The position numbers and the translations under genes were made by a program. A DNA stretch of 6,092 bases, taken from the NCBI GenBank assembly GCA_049522565.1, contig JBEKNT010000413.1, positions 1 through 6,092 of the forward strand, read 5' to 3'. A model generated the notes under the pieces. The model searched no databases and was not told the origin of the DNA. It worked only from the letters and a program-made list of their open reading frames with translations. The DNA comes from JASHVB01 sp049522565 (GTDB taxonomy: Bacteria; Pseudomonadota; Alphaproteobacteria; Acetobacterales; Acetobacteraceae). Below are positions 1 through 5,103 of this stretch, piece by piece (position 1 is the stretch's first letter; every line of letters begins with the position of its first letter).

Positions 1-194
1 TGCCGAAGGATAGCGTGATTGAATACGAGTCCGCCTTGAAAGCCGATGCTTTTCTGGTAATGGCACACGGCCCGGCAGGGGAAGTGGCGCGTGCCCAAAC
101 GATCCTTGGGACAGCAAAGCCCGTACGCCTGGATGTGCATGCGGGCGTGCAAGCGACAGAACCGGCGGATCATCAGGTCCCCGCGGCGGTTTGA
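1..194 (+). CDS. C-terminal fragment of a general-stress-type protein (5' end outside window)
   Basis: An open frame enters at the left edge (codons begin at base 3) and ends at TGA 192-194, giving 63 visible residues. They begin PKDSVIEYESALKADAF, followed by a hydrophobic strand and HGPAGEVARAQTIL. From memory, this pattern (PKDSV.. YE.ALKAD.FL...HG.A.EV..A..IL) matches the C-terminal domain of small general stress proteins of the DUF1269/GsiB-like hypothetical class common in alphaproteobacteria, often found beside universal stress proteins. The last residues (about 44-63) are Ala/Val/His-rich and probably unstructured. No catalytic motif is visible and the molecular role is unknown. It lies 159 bp upstream of the proton ATPase on the same strand, so co-transcription is possible, although the 276-305 dyad lies between them. 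The reading frame is secure; the family assignment is moderate because only the tail is present. Confidence 0.55.
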   Translation, partial: PKDSVIEYESALKADAFLVMAHGPAGEVARAQTILGTAKPVRLDVHAGVQATEPADHQVPAAV

Positions 195-221
195 ACGACC
201 GGCGCAAGTCTGCCATAGATT
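191..221 (+). promoter_or_regulatory. Weak candidate sigma-70 promoter before the proton ATPase
   Basis: TTGAAC (191-196), overlapping the stop codon of the upstream gene, could serve as a -35 element. TAGATT (216-221) could be the -10, but the spacer is 19 bp, longer than the ideal 17. If used, transcription would start near 228 and the leader would contain the 276-305 dyad. The match is poor, and GC-rich alphaproteobacterial promoters are hard to recognise by eye. Confidence 0.2.
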
Positions 222-275
222 AACGCGTCGTCAGTCAAATCGCGGAAAGATCGGTGATCCCCGGCTGATCCCACC

Positions 276-305
276 CCCCTTGTCACGGCCAGCCGTGACA
301 AGGGG
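276..305. repeat. Near-perfect 30-bp inverted repeat upstream of the proton ATPase
   Basis: CCCCTTGTCACGGC (276-289) and its exact reverse complement GCCGTGACAAGGGG (292-305) flank a 2-bp centre, CA. As RNA this folds into a 13-bp stem with a CCAG loop. It ends 48 bp before the ATPase start codon and 37 bp before its ribosome binding site. It could be a transcription factor operator (TTGTCAC half-sites), a leader hairpin, or a factor-assisted terminator for the upstream gene. No T-run follows (the next bases are TTGGTCGG), so it is not a classic intrinsic terminator. The repeat itself is certain; its role is not. Confidence 0.85.
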
Positions 306-353
306 TTGGTCGGATCGGCCAGTAGAGGGCTTGTCGAACTTAGAGGGTAGATC

Positions 354-2744
354 ATGGCCATAACCGCCGTTTTGCCTTCCACAAGCACGCCCTTGGGGAA
401 GTCGGCACCGGCGACGAAGGATGACGGACCAGGCGGCCTGACCGGCGACGAGGCCCGCCGTCGCCTGGTGAAGTTTGGTCCCAACGCAATACCTGATACC
501 ACGATGCATCCATTGCGCCGGGCGCTCGACAAATTCTGGGCGCCAGTACCGTGGATGCTCGAAGCGGCGATCGTGCTTCAGGTCGTGCTGGGCGACTATC
601 CCGAAGCCGGAATCATCGCCGGCCTGCTGATGTTCAACGCAGCGATCGGACTTTTCCAGGAGGGGCGCGCGCAGGCCACCCTTGCCGCACTGAAATCGAG
701 ACTCGCGCTGACCGCATCTGTCAGGCGCGATGGCGCATGGAACACCGTACCCGCAACCGAGCTGGTGCCGGGCGATATGGTGAAGCTATCGCTCGGGGCC
801 GTGGTAGCCGCGGATGTGCGTTTGACCAGCGGCGAGGTATTGCTCGACCAATCCATGCTGACCGGGGAATCGGTTCCCATCGAAGCGGGCGCTGGCCTGC
901 AAACCTACGCGGGAGCGTTGGTGCGGCGCGGTGAAGCGGTGGCGGAGGTCACGGCAACCGGCGCGCGTACCAAGTTCGGCCGCACCGCGGAACTCGTCCG
1001 CACCGCCCACGTCGTCAGCTCGCAGCAGAAGGCGGTGCTGCGTGTCGTGCGCAATCTCGCAGCGTTCAATGGTGTCCTCATCACGTTGTTGGTGGCCTAT
1101 GCCTGGTTTCTCACGATGCCGGTCGGCGAAATCATCCCCCTGGTGCTGACGGCGGTCCTCGCATCGATACCGGTCGCTCTGCCAGCCACCTTCACCCTTG
1201 CGTCAGCGCTTGGCGCGCGTGCCCTGGCGAAGCTGGGTGTTCTGCCGACCCGTCTTTCCGCGGTGGACGAAGCGGCATCGATGGATGTCCTCTGCGCCGA
1301 CAAAACCGGCACGCTGACACGCAACGCCCTGACGGTGACAACGGTGCGGGCCATGCCGGGATTCGACGAGGCGCGGGTGCTGATGCTGGCTGCGCTGGCG
1401 AGTTCGGATGGCGGCGAGGATCCGGTCGACGCCGCCATTCGCGCGGCCGGCAGCGGCAAGGGTGCCACCGATGCGCCGCACATCATCGGCTTCGTCCCGT
1501 TCGATCCGGCAACGAAGATGTCGGAGGCGACCGTCGCGGACCAGACCGGCGGCACGCCCAATGGGACACAGCGCGTGGTGAAGGGGGCGTTTGCCGCGGT
1601 CGTTGGTCTGGCGCCGCCGTCGGCAATCGCGACACAAGCGGCGCAAGAGCTTGAAGGTCAGGGTTTCAGGGTGCTGGCGGTTGCGGTCGGGCCGCCAACA
1701 GCGATGAAGCTGGCGGGGCTGATCGCACTCAGCGACCCGCCCCGCACGGACTCGGCCGCGCTCGTCAGCGAACTGCGGGAGCTGGGCGTGCGCACCGTGA
1801 TGGCAACCGGGGATGCGCCAGCCACGGCGACCATCGTTGCAAAGGCGGTGGGGCTCACCGGCGCGGTCTGCCCGCCCGGTCCAATTCCGCAGGCCGTACA
1901 CCCCGAGACGTTCGCGGTCTTCGCCGGCGTGCTGCCGGAGGACAAGTACAAGCTCGTCAAGGCGTTCCAGAGGGGCGGCCACATTGTTGGCATGTGCGGC
2001 GACGGCGCCAACGATGCGCCGGCGCTCCGCCAGGCGCAGATCGGCATCGCGGTCTCGACCGCGACCGACGTCGCCAAGTCGGCCGCCGGCATGGTGCTGA
2101 CCGAGCCCGGGCTCGCCGGCATCGTCGCCGCGGTCAAGGAAGGGCGCGTGACGTTCCAGCGCATCCTGACCTACACACTGAACTCGATCACCAAGAAGAC
2201 GGTGCAGGTGCTGTTCCTGGCCGTCGGCCTGGTCATGACGGGTCATGCGGTTCTCACGCCCCTGCTGATGGTCCTCATCATGATCTTCGGCGACTTCCTC
2301 GGCATGTCGATAACGACCGACAATGTGCGACCATCGCCGATGCCGAATGCGTGGCACATCGGCAATCTGACGGTCGCTGGCGTGGTCATGGGCTGTGGCG
2401 AGCTGGTGTTCTGCACATCCGTCCTGGCGTTCGGCGTCTACCGGATGGGGTTCGACACCGGAACTCTGCAGACGTTGGCTTTTGTTGGTGTGGTGTTCGG
2501 CAACCAGGCGACCACCTATACCAATCGCGAACGCCGACGCCTTTGGTCCTCTCGCCCGAGCTTCTGGCTTGCCGCATCATCGGTCGCCGATGTCCTGATC
2601 GCCGCGGCATTGGCCGTCGGCGGGATCGCCATGGCACCCTTGCAGCCGTTGGTGGTGGCCGCCGCGCTTGCCGCGGCTATCGCCTTTGCCGTCGCCCTGG
2701 ATTTCGTCAAGGTTCCGCTGTTTCGCCGTCTCAGGATCACCTAG
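354..2744 (+). CDS. Plasma-membrane proton-efflux P-type ATPase (type IIIA)
   Basis: Complete 796-aa cation pump expected to export H+ across the cytoplasmic membrane at the cost of ATP. The actuator domain carries TGES (170-173). The M4 motif PVALP is at 273-277. The phosphorylation site is CADKTGTLT with Asp316. Nucleotide-domain signatures are KMSE (388-391), VVKGA (408-412), DPPRTD (461-466) and ATGD (484-487), and the hinge GDGANDAP is at 549-556. Hydrophobic segments flank residues about 65-105, 235-285 and 605-785, fitting ten membrane helices. The run from LSAVDEAASMDVLCADKTGT and the PSP after M6 are typical of the H+-ATPase branch. The protein ends just after the last helix, so it lacks the C-terminal autoinhibitory region of plant and fungal pumps; the length matches prokaryotic members. 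GAGGG (343-347) lies 6 nt before the ATG. The PPK2 gene follows after 29 bp, so co-transcription is likely. Family assignment is very secure; H+ as the ion is inferred from the family. Confidence 0.95.
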   Translation: MAITAVLPSTSTPLGKSAPATKDDGPGGLTGDEARRRLVKFGPNAIPDTTMHPLRRALDKFWAPVPWMLEAAIVLQVVLGDYPEAGIIAGLLMFNAAIGLFQEGRAQATLAALKSRLALTASVRRDGAWNTVPATELVPGDMVKLSLGAVVAADVRLTSGEVLLDQSMLTGESVPIEAGAGLQTYAGALVRRGEAVAEVTATGARTKFGRTAELVRTAHVVSSQQKAVLRVVRNLAAFNGVLITLLVAYAWFLTMPVGEIIPLVLTAVLASIPVALPATFTLASALGARALAKLGVLPTRLSAVDEAASMDVLCADKTGTLTRNALTVTTVRAMPGFDEARVLMLAALASSDGGEDPVDAAIRAAGSGKGATDAPHIIGFVPFDPATKMSEATVADQTGGTPNGTQRVVKGAFAAVVGLAPPSAIATQAAQELEGQGFRVLAVAVGPPTAMKLAGLIALSDPPRTDSAALVSELRELGVRTVMATGDAPATATIVAKAVGLTGAVCPPGPIPQAVHPETFAVFAGVLPEDKYKLVKAFQRGGHIVGMCGDGANDAPALRQAQIGIAVSTATDVAKSAAGMVLTEPGLAGIVAAVKEGRVTFQRILTYTLNSITKKTVQVLFLAVGLVMTGHAVLTPLLMVLIMIFGDFLGMSITTDNVRPSPMPNAWHIGNLTVAGVVMGCGELVFCTSVLAFGVYRMGFDTGTLQTLAFVGVVFGNQATTYTNRERRRLWSSRPSFWLAASSVADVLIAAALAVGGIAMAPLQPLVVAAALAAAIAFAVALDFVKVPLFRRLRIT

Positions 2745-2748
2745 GGTG

Positions 2749-2763
2749 GCGACAGGCTGTCGC
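2749..2763. repeat. Small inverted repeat abutting the PPK2 ribosome binding site
   Basis: GCGACAG-G-CTGTCGC is a perfect 7-bp dyad with a one-base centre. As RNA it would form a 6-bp stem with a GGC loop. It occupies half of the 29-bp gap between the ATPase stop and the PPK2 start, and ends directly against GAGG (2764-2767), the likely Shine-Dalgarno of PPK2. It could influence PPK2 initiation or translational coupling, or be chance. Confidence 0.6.
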
Positions 2764-2773
2764 GAGGATACCG

Positions 2774-3652
2774 ATGAAGATCTATTCAAAGGATTTCCGA
2801 GTTCACGAGGGAGATGAGGTCGCCCTCAAGAAATGGCCGACGCTGGTCGATCCCGTCTACAAATCCAAAGAGCAGTACCACGAGATTCTCCAGGACCACG
2901 TCGCGCGACTAAGCGCGCAACAGCAGCTTCTCTATGCGTCCGGTCGGTATGCCGTCCTGCTGATCTTTCAGGCGATGGATGCGGCGGGAAAGGATGGCGC
3001 CATCAAGCACGTGATGTCGGGGATCAACCCGCAAGGCTGCCAGGTGTTCAGCTTCAAGCATCCCAGCGCTATCGAATTGCAGCACGACTTTCTCTGGCGC
3101 ACCACCCGCGATCTGCCCGAACGCGGACGCATCGGCATCTTCAACCGATCATACTACGAGGAGGTGCTGGTCGTCCGCGTCCACCCGGAAATTCTCCGCA
3201 GCCAAGGCATCCCGGATCCGCCGCGCGATAACGAGGTGGTCTGGCGTCACCGGTATCGGTCCATCGTGGATCTGGAACGACACCTGCACGACAACGGCAC
3301 TCGAATCGTGAAGTTCTATCTTCATCTTTCGAAGGAAGAGCAGCGCAAGCGCTTCTTGCAACGGATCGATGAACCGGAAAAGAATTGGAAGTTCAGCCTT
3401 GCGGATATCGAGGAGAGGAAATTCTGGAAGCACTACATGAAGGCGTATGAGGAATGCCTGAGTGCGACAAGCACAGGTCACGCGCCCTGGTATGTCGTGC
3501 CTGCCGACGACAAGGAGAATGCCCGACTGATCGTGTCCCAGGTCGTGCTTGATACGTTGGAAGGACTGAAAATGTCCTATCCAAAGACGACGGGTGAGCG
3601 TCGGCAGGAATTGCAGGCGATCCGCAAGCATCTTGCGAAGTCAGAACCTTGA
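2774..3652 (+). CDS. PPK2-family polyphosphate:nucleotide phosphotransferase, class III-like
   Basis: Complete 292-aa cytoplasmic kinase predicted to transfer phosphate from polyphosphate to nucleotides. The Walker A loop is MDAAGKDG (68-75), preceded by the VLLIFQA strand. The Walker B region is IFNRSYYEEVLVVRVHPE (122-139). The lid has RKRFLQRIDEPEKNWKF (191-207), then APWYVVPADDK (237-247) and a C-terminal LEGLKMSYP (262-270). The NRSYYE.VLVVRVH form and overall layout resemble class III enzymes such as those of Meiothermus and Deinococcus, which can phosphorylate both AMP and ADP. ATP regeneration is therefore the likely physiological direction, but substrate preference cannot be read from sequence alone. 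ATG 2774 is chosen because the Shine-Dalgarno GAGG (2764-2767) lies 6 nt upstream and the protein then has normal family length; a longer in-frame extension would run through the ATPase gene. It follows the proton ATPase closely and is followed in the same frame by the universal stress protein remnant. Confidence 0.93.
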   Translation: MKIYSKDFRVHEGDEVALKKWPTLVDPVYKSKEQYHEILQDHVARLSAQQQLLYASGRYAVLLIFQAMDAAGKDGAIKHVMSGINPQGCQVFSFKHPSAIELQHDFLWRTTRDLPERGRIGIFNRSYYEEVLVVRVHPEILRSQGIPDPPRDNEVVWRHRYRSIVDLERHLHDNGTRIVKFYLHLSKEEQRKRFLQRIDEPEKNWKFSLADIEERKFWKHYMKAYEECLSATSTGHAPWYVVPADDKENARLIVSQVVLDTLEGLKMSYPKTTGERRQELQAIRKHLAKSEP

Positions 3653-3673
3653 CTGTGTCGCCGGAACAAGATC

Positions 3674-3835
3674 GTGACCAAGGAGCGGGCGATTTATACC
3701 AGCATCCTGATACTCACGGACGGTTCGGAACTTGCCAGGAAGGCCGTCCAGCACGGCATCTCGGCGATCCTCCTCGGCAGCGAGACGGCCAAGGTGCTCA
3801 CGCATGCGACGATTCCGGGGCTGGTTTATCGATGA
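3674..3835 (+). pseudogene. Universal stress protein (UspA family) remnant with internal in-frame deletion
   Basis: A 53-codon frame ends at TGA 3833-3835. Residues 7-29 (IYTSILILTDGSELARKAVQHGI) match the first strand and helix of UspA-family proteins. Residues 30-53 (SAILLGSETAKVLTHATIPGLVYR) match the normal C-terminus, including the GS..xKVL.H nucleotide-binding end and a natural stop. Intact members are about 140-150 aa, so roughly 95 central residues, including the G-2X-G part of the ATP-binding motif, are absent. The join lies around CACGGCATC (3752-3760). The usual ATG before YTSIL appears as ATT (3692-3694), 6 nt after a strong AAGGAG (3680-3685). GTG 3674 is the only other in-frame start but has no good Shine-Dalgarno before it. 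Two usually conserved positions also differ: LIL instead of LIP (residue 14) and IPG instead of IPV (residue 49). The normal fold could not form, so a degraded gene is the best reading. In frame with PPK2 and 21 bp after its stop. Confidence 0.8.
3680..3685 (+). promoter_or_regulatory. Orphan Shine-Dalgarno AAGGAG before an ATT codon
   Basis: AAGGAG is followed by a 6-nt spacer and then ATT TAT ACC AGC. Family members typically begin Met-Tyr-x-Ser-Ile-Leu, so this is most likely the ancestral initiation site of the universal stress protein, with ATG changed to ATT. ATT can initiate rarely in bacteria, so weak expression cannot be excluded. Confidence 0.6.
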
Positions 3836-4022
3836 GGGCGGTGGCTGGGCACTGCCGTGCGTCCGCCGTGTCTTGTTTGGCTCGGTGTCTCGGCGCGGTC
3901 ACGATGGTGTGAGTTCCACCGGGCGCGACCGACAACCGCAACCGTCTCACCGTCTGGCCACCAGCACGCAGGCGAGGGCAGCCGCCGGCATCGCTGTCGG
4001 CGGCTGCCTTCGGATCAAGCGC
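3836..4022. other. Non-coding gap between convergent transcription units
   Basis: 187 bp between the universal stress protein remnant (plus) and the Gly/Tyr-rich exported protein (minus). I see no convincing gene on either strand. The only clear structure is the hairpin at 3978-4007. No remaining universal stress protein sequence was recognised here, so the missing middle part has not simply moved downstream. Confidence 0.6.
3978..4007. terminator. Strong hairpin, possible bidirectional terminator
   Basis: GCAGCCGCCGGCA (3978-3990) pairs with TGTCGGCGGCTGC (3995-4007) around a TCGC loop: 13 pairs, one of them G-U. It sits 15 bp beyond the stop of the minus-strand exported protein and between convergent genes, the expected place for a terminator. 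Neither side has a T-run, so efficient intrinsic termination is uncertain. Confidence 0.5.
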
Positions 4023-4331
4023 TTACTGAATGCCGATGGTGACGCCCGGCAGGTAGACGCCGACGGCAGGCCCGTAAACCACCGGCGGTGGAGCATAATA
4101 TGGCGCATAATATGGCGCACCGTAAACCACCGGCGGAGCAGGATAGTAGCCGCCGCCGCCGCCGCCATGCCAATCGCCGTGGCGGTCGCCACCACGGTGC
4201 TCGTCCCGACGCTGCTCCGCGTTAGCCGATGCAATAAATGTCCCGAGCACGAGGAACGCGGAGATTGCGAGCCCCGATGTGAGCTTCGCCGACAGATGGC
4301 GTCTCGAATTGGTACCGGTGATGCAGGCCAT
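4023..4331 (-). CDS. Small exported Gly/Tyr/Pro-rich repeat protein
   Basis: A 102-aa protein of unknown function. Residues 1-38 form a signal peptide: basic RRHLSAK, hydrophobic LAISAFLVLGTFI, then ASANA before Glu39-Gln40, a good signal peptidase I site. The mature part starts with a charged, His-containing stretch (EQRRDEHRGGDRHGDWH, 39-55), then six glycines (56-61), then a Tyr/Pro repeat region with PPVVYG twice (66-71, 82-87) and YYAP twice (74-77, 78-81). It ends YLPGVTIGIQ. Short exported proteins with PPVVY repeats and a PGV-IGI end are common in proteobacteria, but I know no defined role; periplasmic or outer-surface placement is inferred. ATG 4331 is chosen because AAAGGAGGT lies just upstream; a start 10 codons earlier would put that site inside the gene. 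It follows the Spy/CpxP-like gene by 57 bp on the same strand and is likely co-transcribed. Confidence 0.82.
   Translation of the reverse strand: MACITGTNSRRHLSAKLTSGLAISAFLVLGTFIASANAEQRRDEHRGGDRHGDWHGGGGGGYYPAPPVVYGAPYYAPYYAPPPVVYGPAVGVYLPGVTIGIQ
4072..4136. repeat. Direct repeats inside the exported protein gene
   Basis: CCGTAAACCACCGGCGG occurs exactly at 4072-4088 and 4120-4136, 48 bp (16 codons) apart, and encodes the two PPVVYG copies. Between them GCATAATATGGC is tandemly repeated at 4093-4104 and 4105-4116 and encodes the YYAP units. Exact identity at the DNA level, including third codon positions, points to recent duplication. Confidence 0.9.
4149..4166. repeat. Trinucleotide run (GCC)6
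   Basis: Six consecutive GCC units on the plus strand read as six GGC glycine codons (residues 56-61) in the minus-strand exported protein gene. Such runs can change length by slippage in steps of one codon without breaking the frame. Confidence 0.85.
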
Positions 4332-4335
4332 TACG

Positions 4336-4344
4336 ACCTCCTTT
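4336..4344 (-). promoter_or_regulatory. Strong Shine-Dalgarno AAAGGAGGT fixing the exported protein start
   Basis: On the minus strand AAAGGAGGT is followed by CGTA and then ATG at 4331. It is close to the full anti-16S complement, spaced ideally, and excludes the in-frame ATG ten codons upstream as the start. It suggests high expression. Confidence 0.8.
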
Positions 4345-4362
4345 GATGAGCATGGTGTCACG

Positions 4363-4382
4363 CCGCCGATCGGCGACGGCGG
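4363..4382. repeat. Palindrome between the two exported protein genes
   Basis: CGCCGATCGGCG (4364-4375) is a perfect 12-bp palindrome, and CCGCCG/CGGCGG (4363-4368, 4377-4382) offers an alternative stem. It lies in the 57-bp gap after the Spy/CpxP-like stop. It lacks a T-run; it may be a weak attenuator or an mRNA-stabilising hairpin, or chance in GC-rich DNA. Confidence 0.45.
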
Positions 4383-4388
4383 ACGTGG

Positions 4389-4922
4389 CTAGCTGTGCGT
4401 CGCGGTGCCGTGGTGGCGAGAGCTCTGGAACACCTGATCGGCGACCTTCTTCTGTGCATCAGGCATTGAATTGTACAGTGTCTCGAACGACGCGGTTAGG
4501 GTCTTCAATCCATCGACATGCGCCTGGGCGAATTTCTCGTAGTTCTGCAAATCGGCCACCGCGGTGATGCTTTGCGGGGCCTGGGCAGTCTCGTCCGCGA
4601 TCAGCTTTTGCATGGCGGCGGCATTATCCCGCATCGCCTGCGCGACGCTGGTCCAGTTCGCTTCCTCCTGCGGCGTGATTTTCAGCGCCGCGTGAAGACT
4701 GGCGATCCGCTGCTCAACGGTCTCCGCTTTCGTCGCCATGGCTCCCGCCGCGGCCTTGGTCCGCGGTGCCGCCGCCGCCGTGGCGCTGGGCGCGGTGCTG
4801 GCGCCGTCGGCGGGAGCCGCGGCCAGCGGACTGACAAACATCGTGGCACCCATCAGGGCCGCGAGCGCAATCGAGCGTGCAAACGGCACGGGCATTGCGA
4901 GCGGGTGGGAGAGACGTGACAT
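4389..4922 (-). CDS. Spy/CpxP-like periplasmic protein (LTxxQ-type)
   Basis: A 177-aa exported helical protein. A signal peptide with hydrophobic core SIALAALMGATMFV (17-30) ends near PLAAAPA (32-38). An Ala/Thr/Pro-rich linker (about 39-60) follows, then a helical domain: VEQRIASLHAALKITPQEEANW (69-90), AQAMRDNAAAMQKLI (94-108), LQNYEKFAQAHVDGLKTLTASFETLYNSMPDAQKKVADQVF (125-165), and a His-rich end. ITPQEE and MPDAQKKVADQ fit the two LTxxQ-like motifs of the Spy/CpxP family, periplasmic proteins linked to envelope stress and chaperone activity. The alphaproteobacterial form is known mainly from genome annotation, so chaperone function is an inference. The ATG at 4922 has AAGGA 7 nt upstream and begins the signal peptide directly; an in-frame ATG 25 codons further upstream adds a basic stretch and is less likely. 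It heads a two-gene minus-strand unit and is transcribed divergently from the glucan synthase-like gene. Confidence 0.82.
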   Translation of the reverse strand: MSRLSHPLAMPVPFARSIALAALMGATMFVSPLAAAPADGASTAPSATAAAAPRTKAAAGAMATKAETVEQRIASLHAALKITPQEEANWTSVAQAMRDNAAAMQKLIADETAQAPQSITAVADLQNYEKFAQAHVDGLKTLTASFETLYNSMPDAQKKVADQVFQSSRHHGTATHS

Positions 4923-4956
4923 GAGCGTATCCTTTCTGGGTTCCGGCAAGGAATGA

Positions 4957-5004
4957 TGACGTCGCCGCGTCACCGCTTGCGAGCGGCGCAATGGCAACTT
5001 GCCA
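4957..5004. repeat. Cluster of three inverted repeats in the Spy/CpxP-like leader
   Basis: TGACG-N6-CGTCA (4957-4972), CCGCT-N4-AGCGG (4973-4986) and TGGCAA-C-TTGCCA (4992-5004) lie one after another within 48 bp, starting 35 bp upstream of the Spy/CpxP-like start codon. The arms are perfect but short. They may be operators or leader hairpins; individually, five-base arms can occur by chance. Confidence 0.55.
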
Positions 5005-5010
5005 AATTAG

Positions 5011-5039
5011 AAACTAGCGCCGCGGCCGACGATCGTCAG
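5011..5039 (-). promoter_or_regulatory. Candidate sigma-70 promoter of the Spy/CpxP-like unit
   Basis: Read on the minus strand, CTGACG (5039-5034) is followed by a 17-bp spacer and TAGTTT (5016-5011). Transcription would start near 5004, placing the TGGCAA-C-TTGCCA palindrome at about +1 to +13, a typical repressor position. The match to consensus is modest. Confidence 0.3.
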
Positions 5040-5103
5040 CCCTCGGAAACTACCTAGGCCGCAGCGCCTTGCCGTGGCTGGCGTCCGATGCGTGCCGCGC
5101 CTG

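Noticed and set aside
276..305. PhoB (Pho box) site at the TTGTCAC dyad
   Set aside because: The half-site resembles CTGTCAT-type Pho repeats, but Pho boxes are direct repeats with 11-bp periodicity, while this is an inverted repeat.
91..363. Plus-strand open frame of 90 codons across the ATPase leader
   Set aside because: It overlaps the end of the upstream stress gene in another frame and the dyad; Arg/Pro-rich, no Shine-Dalgarno or family match.
1203..2357. Long minus-strand open frame (384 codons) opposite the proton ATPase
   Set aside because: It is Arg/His/Asp-rich low-quality protein with no recognisable family, lying entirely antisense to a clear P-type ATPase; typical of GC-rich DNA.
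1994..2773. In-frame upstream extension of PPK2 to a 552-residue protein
   Set aside because: The extension overlaps the ATPase gene in another frame and is Arg-rich and unlike any domain; PPK2 has its own Shine-Dalgarno and ATG at 2774 and normal length from there.
3732..4346. Plus-strand open frame of 204 codons
   Set aside because: It crosses the Usp remnant in another frame and the opposite strand of the exported protein gene; composition is Arg/Ala-rich with no motif or good start site.
4332..4361. Upstream ATG (4361) for the Gly/Tyr-rich exported protein
   Set aside because: It would place the near-perfect Shine-Dalgarno inside the gene and put ten residues before the signal peptide.
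4923..4997. Upstream ATG (4997) for the Spy/CpxP-like protein
   Set aside because: It adds 25 basic residues before the signal peptide and removes the AAGGA-spaced ATG at 4922.
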